Shown here in pieces: positions 1 to 8,249 of a stretch of DNA of 38,910 bases (its first letter is position 1; every line of letters starts with the position of its first letter). The notes beneath the pieces were generated by a model. It worked only from the letters and a program-made list of their open reading frames with translations. It was not told the origin of the DNA and did no database searches. Source of the stretch: Chryseobacterium gleum (GTDB lineage Bacteria; Bacteroidota; Bacteroidia; Flavobacteriales_D; Crocinitomicaceae); assembly GCA_945902775.1 (NCBI GenBank), contig CAMDMY010000023.1, positions 1 to 38,910 on the forward strand, written 5' to 3'. The translations under genes were made by a program, and so were the position numbers.

Positions 1-1152
1 ATTGCAGATGCTGTTTCACATTCCGTTTTACCAGGGGTGTGCATTGGATTTATGTTTGCTGGAACGAAAGATCCTATTTCATTGATGTTGGGTGCATTGT
101 TAGTAGGATGGTTTTCTGTTTGGTTTATCGATTATATCTCAAGAGCAACAAAGTTAAGCGAGGATACGGCGATAGCCTTGGTTTCTACCTTGTTTTTTGC
201 GATTGGTTCGGTATTACTTTCTGTACTTTCTAAAAGTCAGAATGCTGAACAATCAGGACTTAAAAACTTTTTATTTGGAAAAGCAGCTACAATGACAACG
301 TTTGATATTCAAGTATTTTCATTCGTTTCGTTAGTGATTATTGGAGTTGTTGTGCTTTTTTACAAACCGTTTCAATTGGTTAGTTTTAATACAGATTTTG
401 CTCGTTCAATTGGGGTTAAAGTGAAAACAATAGAGTTTTTATTATCAACCTTAACTGTTTTAACAGTAGCTATTGGAATTCAGGCAGTTGGAGTTGTTTT
501 AATGTCGGCTTTATTAATCGCTCCAGCAGCATCAGCAAGATATTGGACAAATAAGTTAAATGTGATGTTGGTTTTAGCAGCCATTTTTGGTATGTTATCA
601 GGAATGTTAGGGGTGATGTTCTCAACGATGAAAGACAATATGCCAACAGGACCTTGGATTGTTTTTGCACTTTTCATATTTACATTATTAACCTTACTAT
701 TTGCTCCTAAAAAAGGATGGTTTTCTATTCAGAAAAGAAATCGTGCGAATGGTCGATTGATAGCTGAAGAAAATATATTGAAAATTATTTATCAATTGAA
801 AGAAAATGGTAAACAAGAAATCTCATTCAAAGAGTTTTTAGAGAAACGTTCGATGGATACAAATTTATTAGAGAAAACTATTAAATACTTGATTAATAAT
901 AAGTTGATTAATTCTGAAAACCATCTATTTTCATTGAGTGAAGCCGGAGAAATTGAAGCTGCTAGAATTGTTCGTTCACATCGTTTATGGGAATTGTATC
1001 TAACGAAAAGAATGAATTTTAAAGACGATCACATTCACGGAACAGCTGAAACGATTGAGCATTTAATCACACCCGAAATTGAAAAAGAATTAGTGAAAGA
1101 GTTGAATTTTCCAACTTCAGATCCTCATAACAAAGAAATACCTTACGCATAA
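1..1152 (+). CDS. Metal ABC transporter permease fused to DtxR/MntR-type regulator (5' partial)
   Basis: The reading frame is open from base 1 (the first codons give IADAVSHSVLPGV, a conserved ABC-3 permease motif), so the true start lies upstream of the window. The first ~235 visible residues are hydrophobic with several membrane segments, as in TroC/MntB/ZnuB permeases that move Mn, Zn or Fe across the inner membrane. From about base 745 the protein becomes soluble. It continues as a winged helix and then an iron-dependent-repressor metal-binding domain, with RSHRLWELYL, HGTAETIEH and a terminal DPHNKEIP. The AE..EH pattern resembles the MntR/TroR ligand set rather than the Cys of DtxR. The next permease starts in the stop codon (TAATG). 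What I see is a permease-repressor fusion; that it senses the transported metal is inference. Confidence 0.9.
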   Translation: MADAVSHSVLPGVCIGFMFAGTKDPISLMLGALLVGWFSVWFIDYISRATKLSEDTAIALVSTLFFAIGSVLLSVLSKSQNAEQSGLKNFLFGKAATMTTFDIQVFSFVSLVIIGVVVLFYKPFQLVSFNTDFARSIGVKVKTIEFLLSTLTVLTVAIGIQAVGVVLMSALLIAPAASARYWTNKLNVMLVLAAIFGMLSGMLGVMFSTMKDNMPTGPWIVFALFIFTLLTLLFAPKKGWFSIQKRNRANGRLIAEENILKIIYQLKENGKQEISFKEFLEKRSMDTNLLEKTIKYLINNKLINSENHLFSLSEAGEIEAARIVRSHRLWELYLTKRMNFKDDHIHGTAETIEHLITPEIEKELVKELNFPTSDPHNKEIPYA

Positions 1153-2033
1153 TGGGAGTAAATGATATTTTAACGTTAATTACCGCTTTATTAATTGCTT
1201 GGAGTTGTTCGCTTCTAGGATGTTTTCTTGTTTTAAGAAAAGTCGTAATGGTGGGAGATGCAATTTCACACAGTGTTTTGCCAGGAATTGTAATTGCATA
1301 TTTGGTAAGTTCCAATTTTAATTCAGTGTTTATGATGATAGGCGCTGCAATTTTCGGTGTTTTTACTACAGTTATAATTGATTTTTTTCACAAGAAATTA
1401 AAACTTCAGGAAGATGCTTCTATTGGAATCACCTTTACTTGGCTTTTTGCATTAGGTGTAATTTTGATTTCTGTATTTACGGATGGAAATGCTGATTTAG
1501 ATCAGGATTGTGTGTTGTTTGGAGAATTAGGTACTACTTTTTTAGATAAAATTATTTACAATGGCAGATTATATGGTACACGAAGCAGTATGATGATTTT
1601 ACCTGTATTTATTTGCATTGTATTATTTGTTCGTTTTGGATTTAAAGGATTGCAATTATTATCATTTCATGAAGAATTTGCTAAATCAAAAGGGATCAAT
1701 ATCTCATTTTGGCATTATTCTTTTATGGCTTTGGTAAGTATTACTACGGTTATGAGTTTTGAAAGTGTTGGAGCAATTTTAGTAGTTGGTTTGTTAGTAA
1801 TTCCTCCAGCGACTTCTTACTTGCTTGTTGATCGTTTAGTGCCGATGCTTTGGTTGTCTTGCGTTCTGTCTACAATTGCTTGTTTTATAGGGTATTATGC
1901 ATCTATTTATTTTGATGTGTCGATTAGTTCAATGATTATAGTGGTAGCCGGTATACTATTTGTTTTGGTTCTCACATATAAACGATTGAAAACATTGTTT
2001 AAGAAAACGTTAGTTGAAAAGCCTATTTTATGA
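1152..2033 (+). CDS. Metal ABC transporter permease (ABC-3 family)
   Basis: A 293-residue polytopic membrane protein of the ABC-3 (TroD/MntC/ZnuB) family, the second permease subunit of a Mn/Zn/Fe uptake transporter. The family motif GDAISHSVLPGIVIAYL lies near residues 36-52, and the conserved ESVGAILVVGLLVIPPATSYLL segment begins near residue 204. Length is usual for a stand-alone permease without a regulator domain. The start codon overlaps the stop of the preceding permease-regulator gene by one base, implying translational coupling and one heteromeric channel. The ATPase and solute-binding protein are not in the window and are probably upstream. No strong terminator follows directly; the next hairpin belongs to a separate small unit at 2081-2210. 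Confidence 0.92.
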   Translation: MGVNDILTLITALLIAWSCSLLGCFLVLRKVVMVGDAISHSVLPGIVIAYLVSSNFNSVFMMIGAAIFGVFTTVIIDFFHKKLKLQEDASIGITFTWLFALGVILISVFTDGNADLDQDCVLFGELGTTFLDKIIYNGRLYGTRSSMMILPVFICIVLFVRFGFKGLQLLSFHEEFAKSKGINISFWHYSFMALVSITTVMSFESVGAILVVGLLVIPPATSYLLVDRLVPMLWLSCVLSTIACFIGYYASIYFDVSISSMIIVVAGILFVLVLTYKRLKTLFKKTLVEKPIL

Positions 2034-2080
2034 TAAATAGTAAAGTTTGATAAAAATTTAACGTTTTTTTAGAAAATAAA

Positions 2081-2113
2081 TTTGGAAAGTTGTTTCCGAT
2101 TAAGTTATATTTG
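2081..2113 (+). promoter_or_regulatory. Bacteroidota-type promoter of a small transcript
   Basis: TTTG at 2081-2084, a 21-base spacer and TATATTTG at 2106-2113 match the Bacteroidota primary sigma consensus (TTTG, 17-23 bases, TAnnTTTG). No ORF of useful size follows before the terminator at 2171. Confidence 0.65.
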
Positions 2114-2117
2114 CAGC

Positions 2118-2207
2118 ATACAATTCATAGTTGTAGGTTAGGTTTTATAGTTTTAGCAGAATTACAGAAAGAGGAACATGTTTTTAAGAATATGTTCCTC
2201 TTTTTGT
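2118..2207 (+). ncRNA. Candidate small noncoding RNA
   Basis: A consensus promoter ends at 2113 and a strong intrinsic terminator lies at 2171-2210, so a transcript of about 85-90 nt is expected in a gap with no supported coding sequence. The only ATG is inside the terminator stem and would give an 11-residue peptide. I do not recognise a known RNA family. Transcript limits are inferred from promoter spacing and the T tract. Confidence 0.45.
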
Positions 2208-2210
2208 TTT
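2171..2210 (+). terminator. Rho-independent terminator
   Basis: A perfect 9-bp stem, GAGGAACAT (2171-2179) with ATGTTCCTC (2192-2200), is followed by TTTTTGTTTTT. It terminates the candidate small RNA and may also stop read-through from the metal transporter operon. Confidence 0.8.
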
Positions 2211-2265
2211 TAGAGATAATTATCTAATTGATATGTTTTTTCTATAAGTGATAATTTATTTTTCA

Positions 2266-3282
2266 TTATTTAATTTCTTCTTTTCCGTCAGCATGAATTG
2301 CAAATCGACCTTTTTCTCTAGGATGTGCTTGTTCGTGATTCGGCCAAGGCCAACCTCCAAATTGTGTTCGTTGATAATCTTGAAATGCTTCTTGAATTTC
2401 AGCTTGTGTATTCATTACGAATGGTCCATATTGTGCAATCGGCTCATTGATCGGTTTTCCTTGTAAAATAAGAAGAAAACAATCTTCATTACCCGCTTTT
2501 AGAATTACCTCATTTGTTGAAATTAATTGAACAGAATGGTAAGTTGGAATTGCCGTATCGTCTATTGTTAATCCATTTCCTTTATAGAAATAGACGGTTC
2601 TATTAACCTTATTTTTAGATTTCGGAAGAGTCCATTCGGCATTCGCTTCTAATTTTATTGTTAGAATACTTACTTCATTTTCATCAGAAGATGCCCACGA
2701 ATTTGGAGTAGGTGAAAGTGCTTTCGTTGAATTTAATTCTCCTGCAATTAAGTTTATTTCAATGTGTTTACCATTATTGTCTAATTCTTGTATAAATGGA
2801 ATTTCATCACTCCAAAGCATTTTAAAATGAGGTTCAACGAACTTGCTAACTTTTGGTAAATTCAACCAAATTTGAAATAATTCAGCAGGATTTTCTTTCT
2901 CTTGATTCAATAAAGGAAACATTTCAGAATGCAAAACACCTTTTCCTGCTGTCATCCATTGTACGTCTCCATTCCCAAAACGAGCGGAAGCACCTAAAGA
3001 ATCTGTATGATCTACCAATCCTTCTTTAACAATTGTAACTGTTTCAAATCCACGGTGAGGATGATAAGGGAATCCAGGTATTTTTTGACCGTGATACATT
3101 CTCCAACCATCTTTAATTGTAAAATCTTGTCCGATATTTCGTCCTTCAAGAGAACTTGCTGGTCCCATTTGTTCATTTCCTTTGGGGAATAAGTCACGAT
3201 GATGAACACAGAATATAAACGGATCTCTAGTTTCCCAAGGAAAACCTAAAGGTTGTATTTGAAGAATCGAATTTGACGACAT
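2266..3282 (-). CDS. Pirin family protein
   Basis: A 338-residue bicupin of the pirin family. The N-terminal cupin has the metal-binding signature HPHRGFETVT near residues 76-85 and HSEMF near 118, which supply the His and Glu ligands of the single Fe site in characterised pirins. The pirin C-terminal domain follows, including the QYGPFVMNTQAEIQEAF segment near residue 285. It is probably cytoplasmic because no signal peptide is visible. Some bacterial pirins have quercetin dioxygenase activity and others bind enzymes, so the substrate or partner cannot be told from sequence. It is a single-gene unit facing away from purT. Confidence 0.92.
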   Translation of the reverse strand: MSSNSILQIQPLGFPWETRDPFIFCVHHRDLFPKGNEQMGPASSLEGRNIGQDFTIKDGWRMYHGQKIPGFPYHPHRGFETVTIVKEGLVDHTDSLGASARFGNGDVQWMTAGKGVLHSEMFPLLNQEKENPAELFQIWLNLPKVSKFVEPHFKMLWSDEIPFIQELDNNGKHIEINLIAGELNSTKALSPTPNSWASSDENEVSILTIKLEANAEWTLPKSKNKVNRTVYFYKGNGLTIDDTAIPTYHSVQLISTNEVILKAGNEDCFLLILQGKPINEPIAQYGPFVMNTQAEIQEAFQDYQRTQFGGWPWPNHEQAHPREKGRFAIHADGKEEIK

Positions 3283-3388
3283 AGTTTCTAATTTTTAATA
3301 AAGGTAATTAATGGGATTAAATTTGATAATCATTTTTAAAATTTAAATTAAATAGAAAAAATAATTCGACTTTATGTTTTTATTTCTC

Positions 3389-3567
3389 ACTTTTTGGCAT
3401 TGCCCCAAAAAGTAAGCAAAAAGGTCTAGTACTTAATAAATGATATTACCCATGACGATTAAAAAAGTGAAATTTCAAAAACTCATCCCGAAGAAAAATC
3501 GTGATTCAAACAGTTCGAAATTTTTCACTTTTTAAATCTATGGGACCCAATAAAATTTATTAGGTAC
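3389..3567. repeat. Multi-hairpin intergenic element (copy 1)
   Basis: This fills most of the 406-base gap between pirin and purT. A 9-bp hairpin, ACTTTTTGG (3389-3397) with CCAAAAAGT (3405-3413), is followed by AGTAAGCAAAAA. A large nested inverted repeat follows. Its outer arms are AGTACTTAATAAAT (3428-3441) and ATTTATTAGGTAC (3555-3567), and its inner arms are GTGAAATTTC and GAAATTTTTCAC. The first hairpin and its AAAAAGTAAGCAAAAA tail recur at 21979-22010. No ORF is supported here. Confidence 0.55.
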
Positions 3568-3676
3568 AAAATCTATCCTCTAATCTTAAATATTCTAAAA
3601 CTTTGTGAACATTAGTTCGACTTCAAATAAAATAATCTAAAATTTAAAATTCAACAATCAAAATACAATAAAAGCA

Positions 3677-3684
3677 TATATTTG
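3677..3684 (+). promoter_or_regulatory. -7 element of purT; leaderless start likely
   Basis: TATATTTG ends four bases before the purT ATG. With Bacteroidota -7 geometry the transcript would begin at or within a base or two of the start codon. A convincing TTG -33 element is not visible. Confidence 0.5.
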
Positions 3685-3688
3685 TAAT

Positions 3689-4849
3689 ATGAGAAAAAAG
3701 ATACTTTTATTAGGTTCTGGCGAGCTTGGAAGAGAGTTTGTTATTGCTTGTCAACGTTTAGGACAATACATTATTGCTGTAGATAGTTATACAGGAGCGC
3801 CTGCTATGCATGTTGCAAATGAATTTGAAGTAATTGACATGTTAGATGGTAACGCATTAGATGCCATTGTCGCAAAACATAATCCAGATATTATTGTTCC
3901 TGAAATTGAAGCGATTCGTACAGAGCGTTTTTACGATTACGAAAAACAAGGAATTCAAGTAGTACCGAGTGCAAAAGCAGCAAATTTCACAATGAATCGT
4001 AAAGCGATTAGAGATTTAGCAGCGAAAGAAGTAGGAGTTAAAACGGCAACTTACCGATATGCAACTTCATTTGAAGAGTTAAAAGCAGGAGTAGAGGTAA
4101 CAGGTATTCCTTGTGTTGTTAAACCTTTGATGTCAAGTTCTGGTAAAGGTCAATCAGTTATTAAATCTGTTGATGATATAGAAAAAGCATGGAACTATGC
4201 TTTAGAAGGTTCTAGAGGTGATTTATTAGAGGTAATTGTGGAAGGTTTTGTAGATTTCGATTATGAAATCACCCTTTTGACAGTAACTCAAAAAAACGGA
4301 AACACCTTGTTTTGTCCGCCAATTGGTCACAGACAAGAACGAGGAGATTACCAAGAAAGTTGGCAGCCAATGCCTATGAATCCTGATCACTTGAAAGAAG
4401 CACAACAAATGGCGGCGGATGTAACAAAAGCATTAGGCGGAGCTGGAATTTGGGGTGTTGAATTTTTTGTCGCAAAAGATGGCGTTTATTTCTCTGAATT
4501 ATCTCCACGTCCTCACGATACAGGAATGGTAACTTTAGGAAATACTCAAAATTTATCAGAATTCGAATTACACGCTCGTGCGATTTTAGGAATTCCGGTG
4601 AAAGAAGTGACTTTAGAAAAAAATGGGGCAAGTGCTGTTATTTTAGCTTCTAAAGAAAACAACGATTTACCAAATTTTATTGGACTAGATAAAGCAGCAG
4701 TAATTAAAAATACAGATTTTAAAATCTTCGGTAAACCTTCTACACGTCCTTATAGAAGAATGGCTGTAGCATTGGCTTTCGGACAAGAAGATGTAAAAGA
4801 GTTAGTTGAAAAAGCGAAGTCTGTTGCTGGAATGATTACGATTGAATAG
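3689..4849 (+). CDS. purT: Formate-dependent phosphoribosylglycinamide formyltransferase (PurT)
   Basis: PurT converts 5'-phosphoribosylglycinamide, formate and ATP to formyl-GAR, ADP and phosphate in de novo purine synthesis, in the cytoplasm. The 386 residues match the family length. The N-terminus has the nucleotide-fold signature [13 protein letters not shown], then [14 protein letters not shown] and PEIEAIRTE. The ATP-grasp domain shows [14 protein letters not shown] near residue 147, [25 protein letters not shown] and [13 protein letters not shown] with the metal ligands. The ATG at 3689 fits the family, which begins just before the GSGELG loop. It is a single gene, closed by a long hairpin at 4867. 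Confidence 0.97.
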   Translation: MRKKILLLGSGELGREFVIACQRLGQYIIAVDSYTGAPAMHVANEFEVIDMLDGNALDAIVAKHNPDIIVPEIEAIRTERFYDYEKQGIQVVPSAKAANFTMNRKAIRDLAAKEVGVKTATYRYATSFEELKAGVEVTGIPCVVKPLMSSSGKGQSVIKSVDDIEKAWNYALEGSRGDLLEVIVEGFVDFDYEITLLTVTQKNGNTLFCPPIGHRQERGDYQESWQPMPMNPDHLKEAQQMAADVTKALGGAGIWGVEFFVAKDGVYFSELSPRPHDTGMVTLGNTQNLSEFELHARAILGIPVKEVTLEKNGASAVILASKENNDLPNFIGLDKAAVIKNTDFKIFGKPSTRPYRRMAVALAFGQEDVKELVEKAKSVAGMITIE

Positions 4850-4866
4850 TCCACCATTTTTATAAT

Positions 4867-4905
4867 AAAAAACAAAGGCTTTGAATTTCAAAGCCTTTGT
4901 TTTTT
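4867..4905. terminator. Bidirectional rho-independent terminator
   Basis: An 18-bp perfect stem (4867-4884 with 4888-4905) with a three-base loop has an A tract on one side and a T tract on the other. It can stop both purT (plus) and the FkbM methyltransferase (minus) that converge here. Confidence 0.88.
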
Positions 4906-4913
4906 AGGAGAAT

Positions 4914-5813
4914 TTATACAATATATTTTTCAATCAAATGCTTTTTGGAAGGGTGGACAAAAAAGCAATTATTAACTCCATTATCGACCGATCTTTTTAT
5001 AGTTTTTACATGTTGTAATCCCGCTTCGATGTGATTGTAGAATTCATAACCATATTGAGAAAGTAAATCGTCTAATTCATCTTCGATCATTCCAAAAAGT
5101 GTTTCACAAATGATAATAGGCTGATGATGAGTTAAAATTTCAACTGCATTTTCTAAAATCATTTTCTCAGTACCTTCTGTATCGATTTTAATTAAATCAA
5201 TTTTTTTATCTACTTTTCTATTTATAAAGAAATCATCCAACTTTTCTGTTTCTACTTCTGTTGGGACATAATTTCTACCTGTAGTTTTACTTCCAGTATT
5301 ACTTTCACCAGCTAAGTTATGAGTTAAATAAGTATATTTTTGATTTTGTATTTCGTAAAATGTAATTTTTCCTGTTGTATGAGATAGTGCTTTGGATGAA
5401 ATTTCAACATTTGTTAAATTGTTCAACTTACAATTTTCCTTAAGATAATGTAATGGTCCTTTAGAAGGTTCAAAAGCAACGATATCCATTGAAGGATTAG
5501 CTTTTCCTGCAAGAATTGTAAAGTAGCCAATATTTGCACCAATGTCATAAAAAGAATTAATTTTCGGACATAAATCGATAAAAATAGAAGTGTATTCAAA
5601 ATTTTCAAATCCAACCCAAAATATTTCTTTCGTTAAGTAATTCGTTTGATTCGTCGCAATTTTAGCAGAAACTTTTGAACTTTCTAAATTCAAAATACCT
5701 GATGGAGCTAATTTTATTTTTTTTGGTAAAATAGGGTACAGGACTTTGTTTAAATTTCTAAAAATTGGGTTTAATTCTGGAGAATAGATAAGTTTATAGA
5801 AAAGTTGCTTCAT
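4914..5813 (-). CDS. FkbM family methyltransferase
   Basis: A 299-residue protein with the SAM-dependent FkbM methyltransferase domain. Motif I is FYDIGANIGYFTILAG (about residues 88-103), followed by the acidic motif DIVAFEPS. The conserved IDLIKIDTEGTEKMIL comes near residues 203-218 and then PIIICETL. FkbM enzymes O-methylate sugars or secondary metabolites; beside glycosyltransferases they usually cap or decorate surface polysaccharide. It is the last gene of a minus-strand run wecB, GT4, fkbM, with 12 bases between it and the upstream glycosyltransferase. The acceptor sugar is unknown. Confidence 0.88.
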   Translation of the reverse strand: MKQLFYKLIYSPELNPIFRNLNKVLYPILPKKIKLAPSGILNLESSKVSAKIATNQTNYLTKEIFWVGFENFEYTSIFIDLCPKINSFYDIGANIGYFTILAGKANPSMDIVAFEPSKGPLHYLKENCKLNNLTNVEISSKALSHTTGKITFYEIQNQKYTYLTHNLAGESNTGSKTTGRNYVPTEVETEKLDDFFINRKVDKKIDLIKIDTEGTEKMILENAVEILTHHQPIIICETLFGMIEDELDDLLSQYGYEFYNHIEAGLQHVKTIKRSVDNGVNNCFFVHPSKKHLIEKYIV

Positions 5814-5825
5814 TATTTTATATCG

Positions 5826-6974
5826 TTAATTGATTTTATCACTTATTATTTTTAATTCTTTTTCTATGATCGAATTAAAACCTACTTTTTCACGAATGAA
5901 TTGAGAGCCTTCAATTGATAATTTTAGAAATAGATCTTTATCAATCACTAGTTGTTTTATTTTGTCAGCAATATCTTGAGGAGTATTATTTGTAAGTAAT
6001 CCAGCTTTTAGATGGGGTATGTATTCAGGAATTGCTGTATTGTCAGAACTGATAATTGTTAAACCGCTACTTAAAGCTTCACACATTGATACACCTTGAG
6101 CATCTTGTCTTGATAATGCTAAGAAAACGCCATTTTGATCATGTAGTTCTTTGATTGATTTTTGGTTCAAAAAAGTATCGATTATTTCAACATTTTCAGT
6201 ATTTTTAAATTGCTTAAAGAGTTCACTTTTTGAAGCACCCTTGCCAATTATTGTAAAATTTAAATTATTAAAAACACTTTCCTTTTCTAGTATTTTAAGA
6301 GCTTCAGTTACTAGGTCAGTTGCATATTTTTTTGAGTTGAAAGGACGAATCATTAAAAAATGAAATCGATCATTTTCCTTTTTTTCTTTATAACTAAATA
6401 ACGAATCATCAATTGGATTACCTACAATATTAAATTGTTTGACATGAATTAAACAGTCTGTTTCGGTGATTTTTTTCATCCAATTCGAAACAAAAATCAA
6501 TGAAATATGTTGATGTTTATTAGCAAAAACAACTAATCTTCTGAATTGAAATAATTGAATAGTATTTCTTACAATTAAACTAGCTAATTTGAAATACGTT
6601 TTTGGTTTTAAAGGATTGAAATTAAACAGTCTACGATACCAACCAAGCGCTTCATAACCATGAACCCAAATGATTGTAGGGATAGATGTATTTTTTAATA
6701 AAATTGATTGAATAATTCGACCAAGTGCAAAATGAACTAATATTGCATCTGGTTGATAATCAGATATTAATTTTTTGATTTCATTTATTTTTGCCGAACC
6801 TAGCACTTCAACTCCTTCGAAAGTATAGTTGGGTACTTTCATGTATTTAGAAGTAATAGCAACTTTTACATTAGCTCCTCTTGACATATATCCTTTCACA
6901 CGAACATGAGCAAACATATTTGAATACAAATTTGTTTCGCTTGGATAATCATCTATAAGAACTAATAACTTCAT
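5826..6974 (-). CDS. Glycosyltransferase family 4
   Basis: A 382-residue GT-B glycosyltransferase that transfers a sugar from a nucleotide donor during surface glycan synthesis. The N-terminal half has the glycine-poor acceptor-side fold, with IIWVHGYEALGWYRR near residue 103. The C-terminal half has the GT4 donor side, with FLMIRPFNSKKYATDLVTEAL, FTIIGKG, and SRQDAQGVSMCEALSSGLTIISSD ending in IPEYI, the E-x7-E-like region that contacts the nucleotide sugar. It has no signal peptide and is probably cytoplasmic or membrane-associated. Its ATG overlaps the wecB stop by one base, so the two are coupled. Confidence 0.88.
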   Translation of the reverse strand: MKLLVLIDDYPSETNLYSNMFAHVRVKGYMSRGANVKVAITSKYMKVPNYTFEGVEVLGSAKINEIKKLISDYQPDAILVHFALGRIIQSILLKNTSIPTIIWVHGYEALGWYRRLFNFNPLKPKTYFKLASLIVRNTIQLFQFRRLVVFANKHQHISLIFVSNWMKKITETDCLIHVKQFNIVGNPIDDSLFSYKEKKENDRFHFLMIRPFNSKKYATDLVTEALKILEKESVFNNLNFTIIGKGASKSELFKQFKNTENVEIIDTFLNQKSIKELHDQNGVFLALSRQDAQGVSMCEALSSGLTIISSDNTAIPEYIPHLKAGLLTNNTPQDIADKIKQLVIDKDLFLKLSIEGSQFIREKVGFNSIIEKELKIISDKIN

Positions 6975-8095
6975 TAAGAAATAAAATAATTTTCTAAAAT
7001 AGTAACTATTTTATCTGATGCTTTACCATCACCGTATGGATTTTCAGAATTTGTCATGGAAAGATAAGTTTCTTCGTTTGTTAGTAATTCTGAAATTCCA
7101 TTTACGATTGAATTAATTTCGGTTCCAACTAATTTAACTACGCCCGCTTCAACACCTTCCATTCTTTCTGAATTTTCTCGCATAACAAGAACTGGTTTTT
7201 TGAAACTTGGCGCTTCTTCTTGAACGCCTCCAGAATCTGTTAAAACAATAAAAGCATTTGATAGTGCATATATAAAGTTTGTATAATCAAGTGGGGCAAT
7301 CAACAGAATATTAGAAGTATCTCCTAATTCTTTTTCAACTACGGATTTAACATTTGGATTTAAATGAACTGGATAAATAAACTGAATGTCAGAAAACCGA
7401 GAAGCTACAGTTTTAATTGCAGAACATATGTTTTGAAAACCTTGTCCGAAATTCTCACGTCTGTGTCCAGTTATTAAAATGTATTTTTTATTTTCAAATA
7501 TTGATTTTATTTCTTGTGAAATTTCAACTTCATTTTCTGCAATTTTATGCTGAACTAATTTTAATGCATCTATTACCGTGTTTCCTGTAATAAATATTTG
7601 ATCAGTTGAAATATTTTCTTTTATCAATTCATTTGATGCATTTTTTGTTGGAGCAAAATGTAAATCGGCAATTCTCGAAATTAACTGCCTGTTTATTTCT
7701 TCAGGATAAGGTGAGTATTTGTTTGAAGTCCTTAATCCAGCTTCAACATGTCCAACAGGTATTTTCTGATAAAATGCTGCAAGAGCTGAAACAAAAGCAG
7801 TTGTTGTATCTCCTTGACAAATTAAAAAATCAGGTTTAGAAATTTCTAAATATTCATTTAATTTGGTAAGAAGTAATGCTGTTAAATCAGATAAATTTTG
7901 ATTGTGAGTCATTATGTTTAGCTCATAATCAGGAGTTATTTTAAATAAATCAAACACTTGTTTCAACATTTCTTTGTGCTGGCCTGTTGAACAAACTTCT
8001 ACTTTTAAATTTGTAGATTTCTTCAATGCTAAAATAAGTGGTACTAATTTAATAGCTTCAGGACGAGTACCAATGATGATTGAAATTTTATGCAT
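6974..8095 (-). CDS. wecB: UDP-N-acetylglucosamine 2-epimerase (non-hydrolysing)
   Basis: This enzyme interconverts UDP-GlcNAc and UDP-ManNAc, giving ManNAc-type precursors for surface polysaccharide. The 373 residues match the family. Visible motifs are IIGTRPEAIKLVPL at the N-terminus, STGQHKEML, CQGDTTT, VGHVEAGLRT, SPYPEEINR, ITGHRRENFG and LTDSGGVQEEAP, which line the UDP-sugar site. It heads the operon with a GT4 and an FkbM methyltransferase, and a flippase gene is divergent. No ManNAc dehydrogenase (wecC) lies in this window. The start ATG directly precedes the HKISIIIGTRPE fold start. Confidence 0.95.
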   Translation of the reverse strand: MHKISIIIGTRPEAIKLVPLILALKKSTNLKVEVCSTGQHKEMLKQVFDLFKITPDYELNIMTHNQNLSDLTALLLTKLNEYLEISKPDFLICQGDTTTAFVSALAAFYQKIPVGHVEAGLRTSNKYSPYPEEINRQLISRIADLHFAPTKNASNELIKENISTDQIFITGNTVIDALKLVQHKIAENEVEISQEIKSIFENKKYILITGHRRENFGQGFQNICSAIKTVASRFSDIQFIYPVHLNPNVKSVVEKELGDTSNILLIAPLDYTNFIYALSNAFIVLTDSGGVQEEAPSFKKPVLVMRENSERMEGVEAGVVKLVGTEINSIVNGISELLTNEETYLSMTNSENPYGDGKASDKIVTILENYFIS

Positions 8096-8113
8096 TGAAA
8101 ATTTAATTTATAT

Positions 8114-8121
8114 CAAATTTA
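8114..8121 (-). promoter_or_regulatory. -7 element of the wecB operon
   Basis: Read on the minus strand this is TAAATTTG, a full TAnnTTTG match, 18 bases before the wecB start. No clear -33 TTG is seen at the expected distance. Confidence 0.4.
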
Positions 8122-8249
8122 ATAAATTATCGTATGAATTTCGAATTAGTAAAAAGAAAAGTAGAATAATCAACTAAAACTGATTATTTAAGTGGTAAAT
8201 AGAAGTAATTCCTTAAAAAATGTTTTCTTTTGTAGAAATAATATAAACA

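Noticed and set aside
2178-2213. 11-residue ORF in the small transcript region
   Set aside because: The ATG and most codons lie in the terminator hairpin; the apparent GAGGA ribosome site is the stem.
3605-3625. TTCGACTTC near 3616 as another copy of the island palindrome
   Set aside because: It lacks the GCTCAG half and any flanking stem; chance match.
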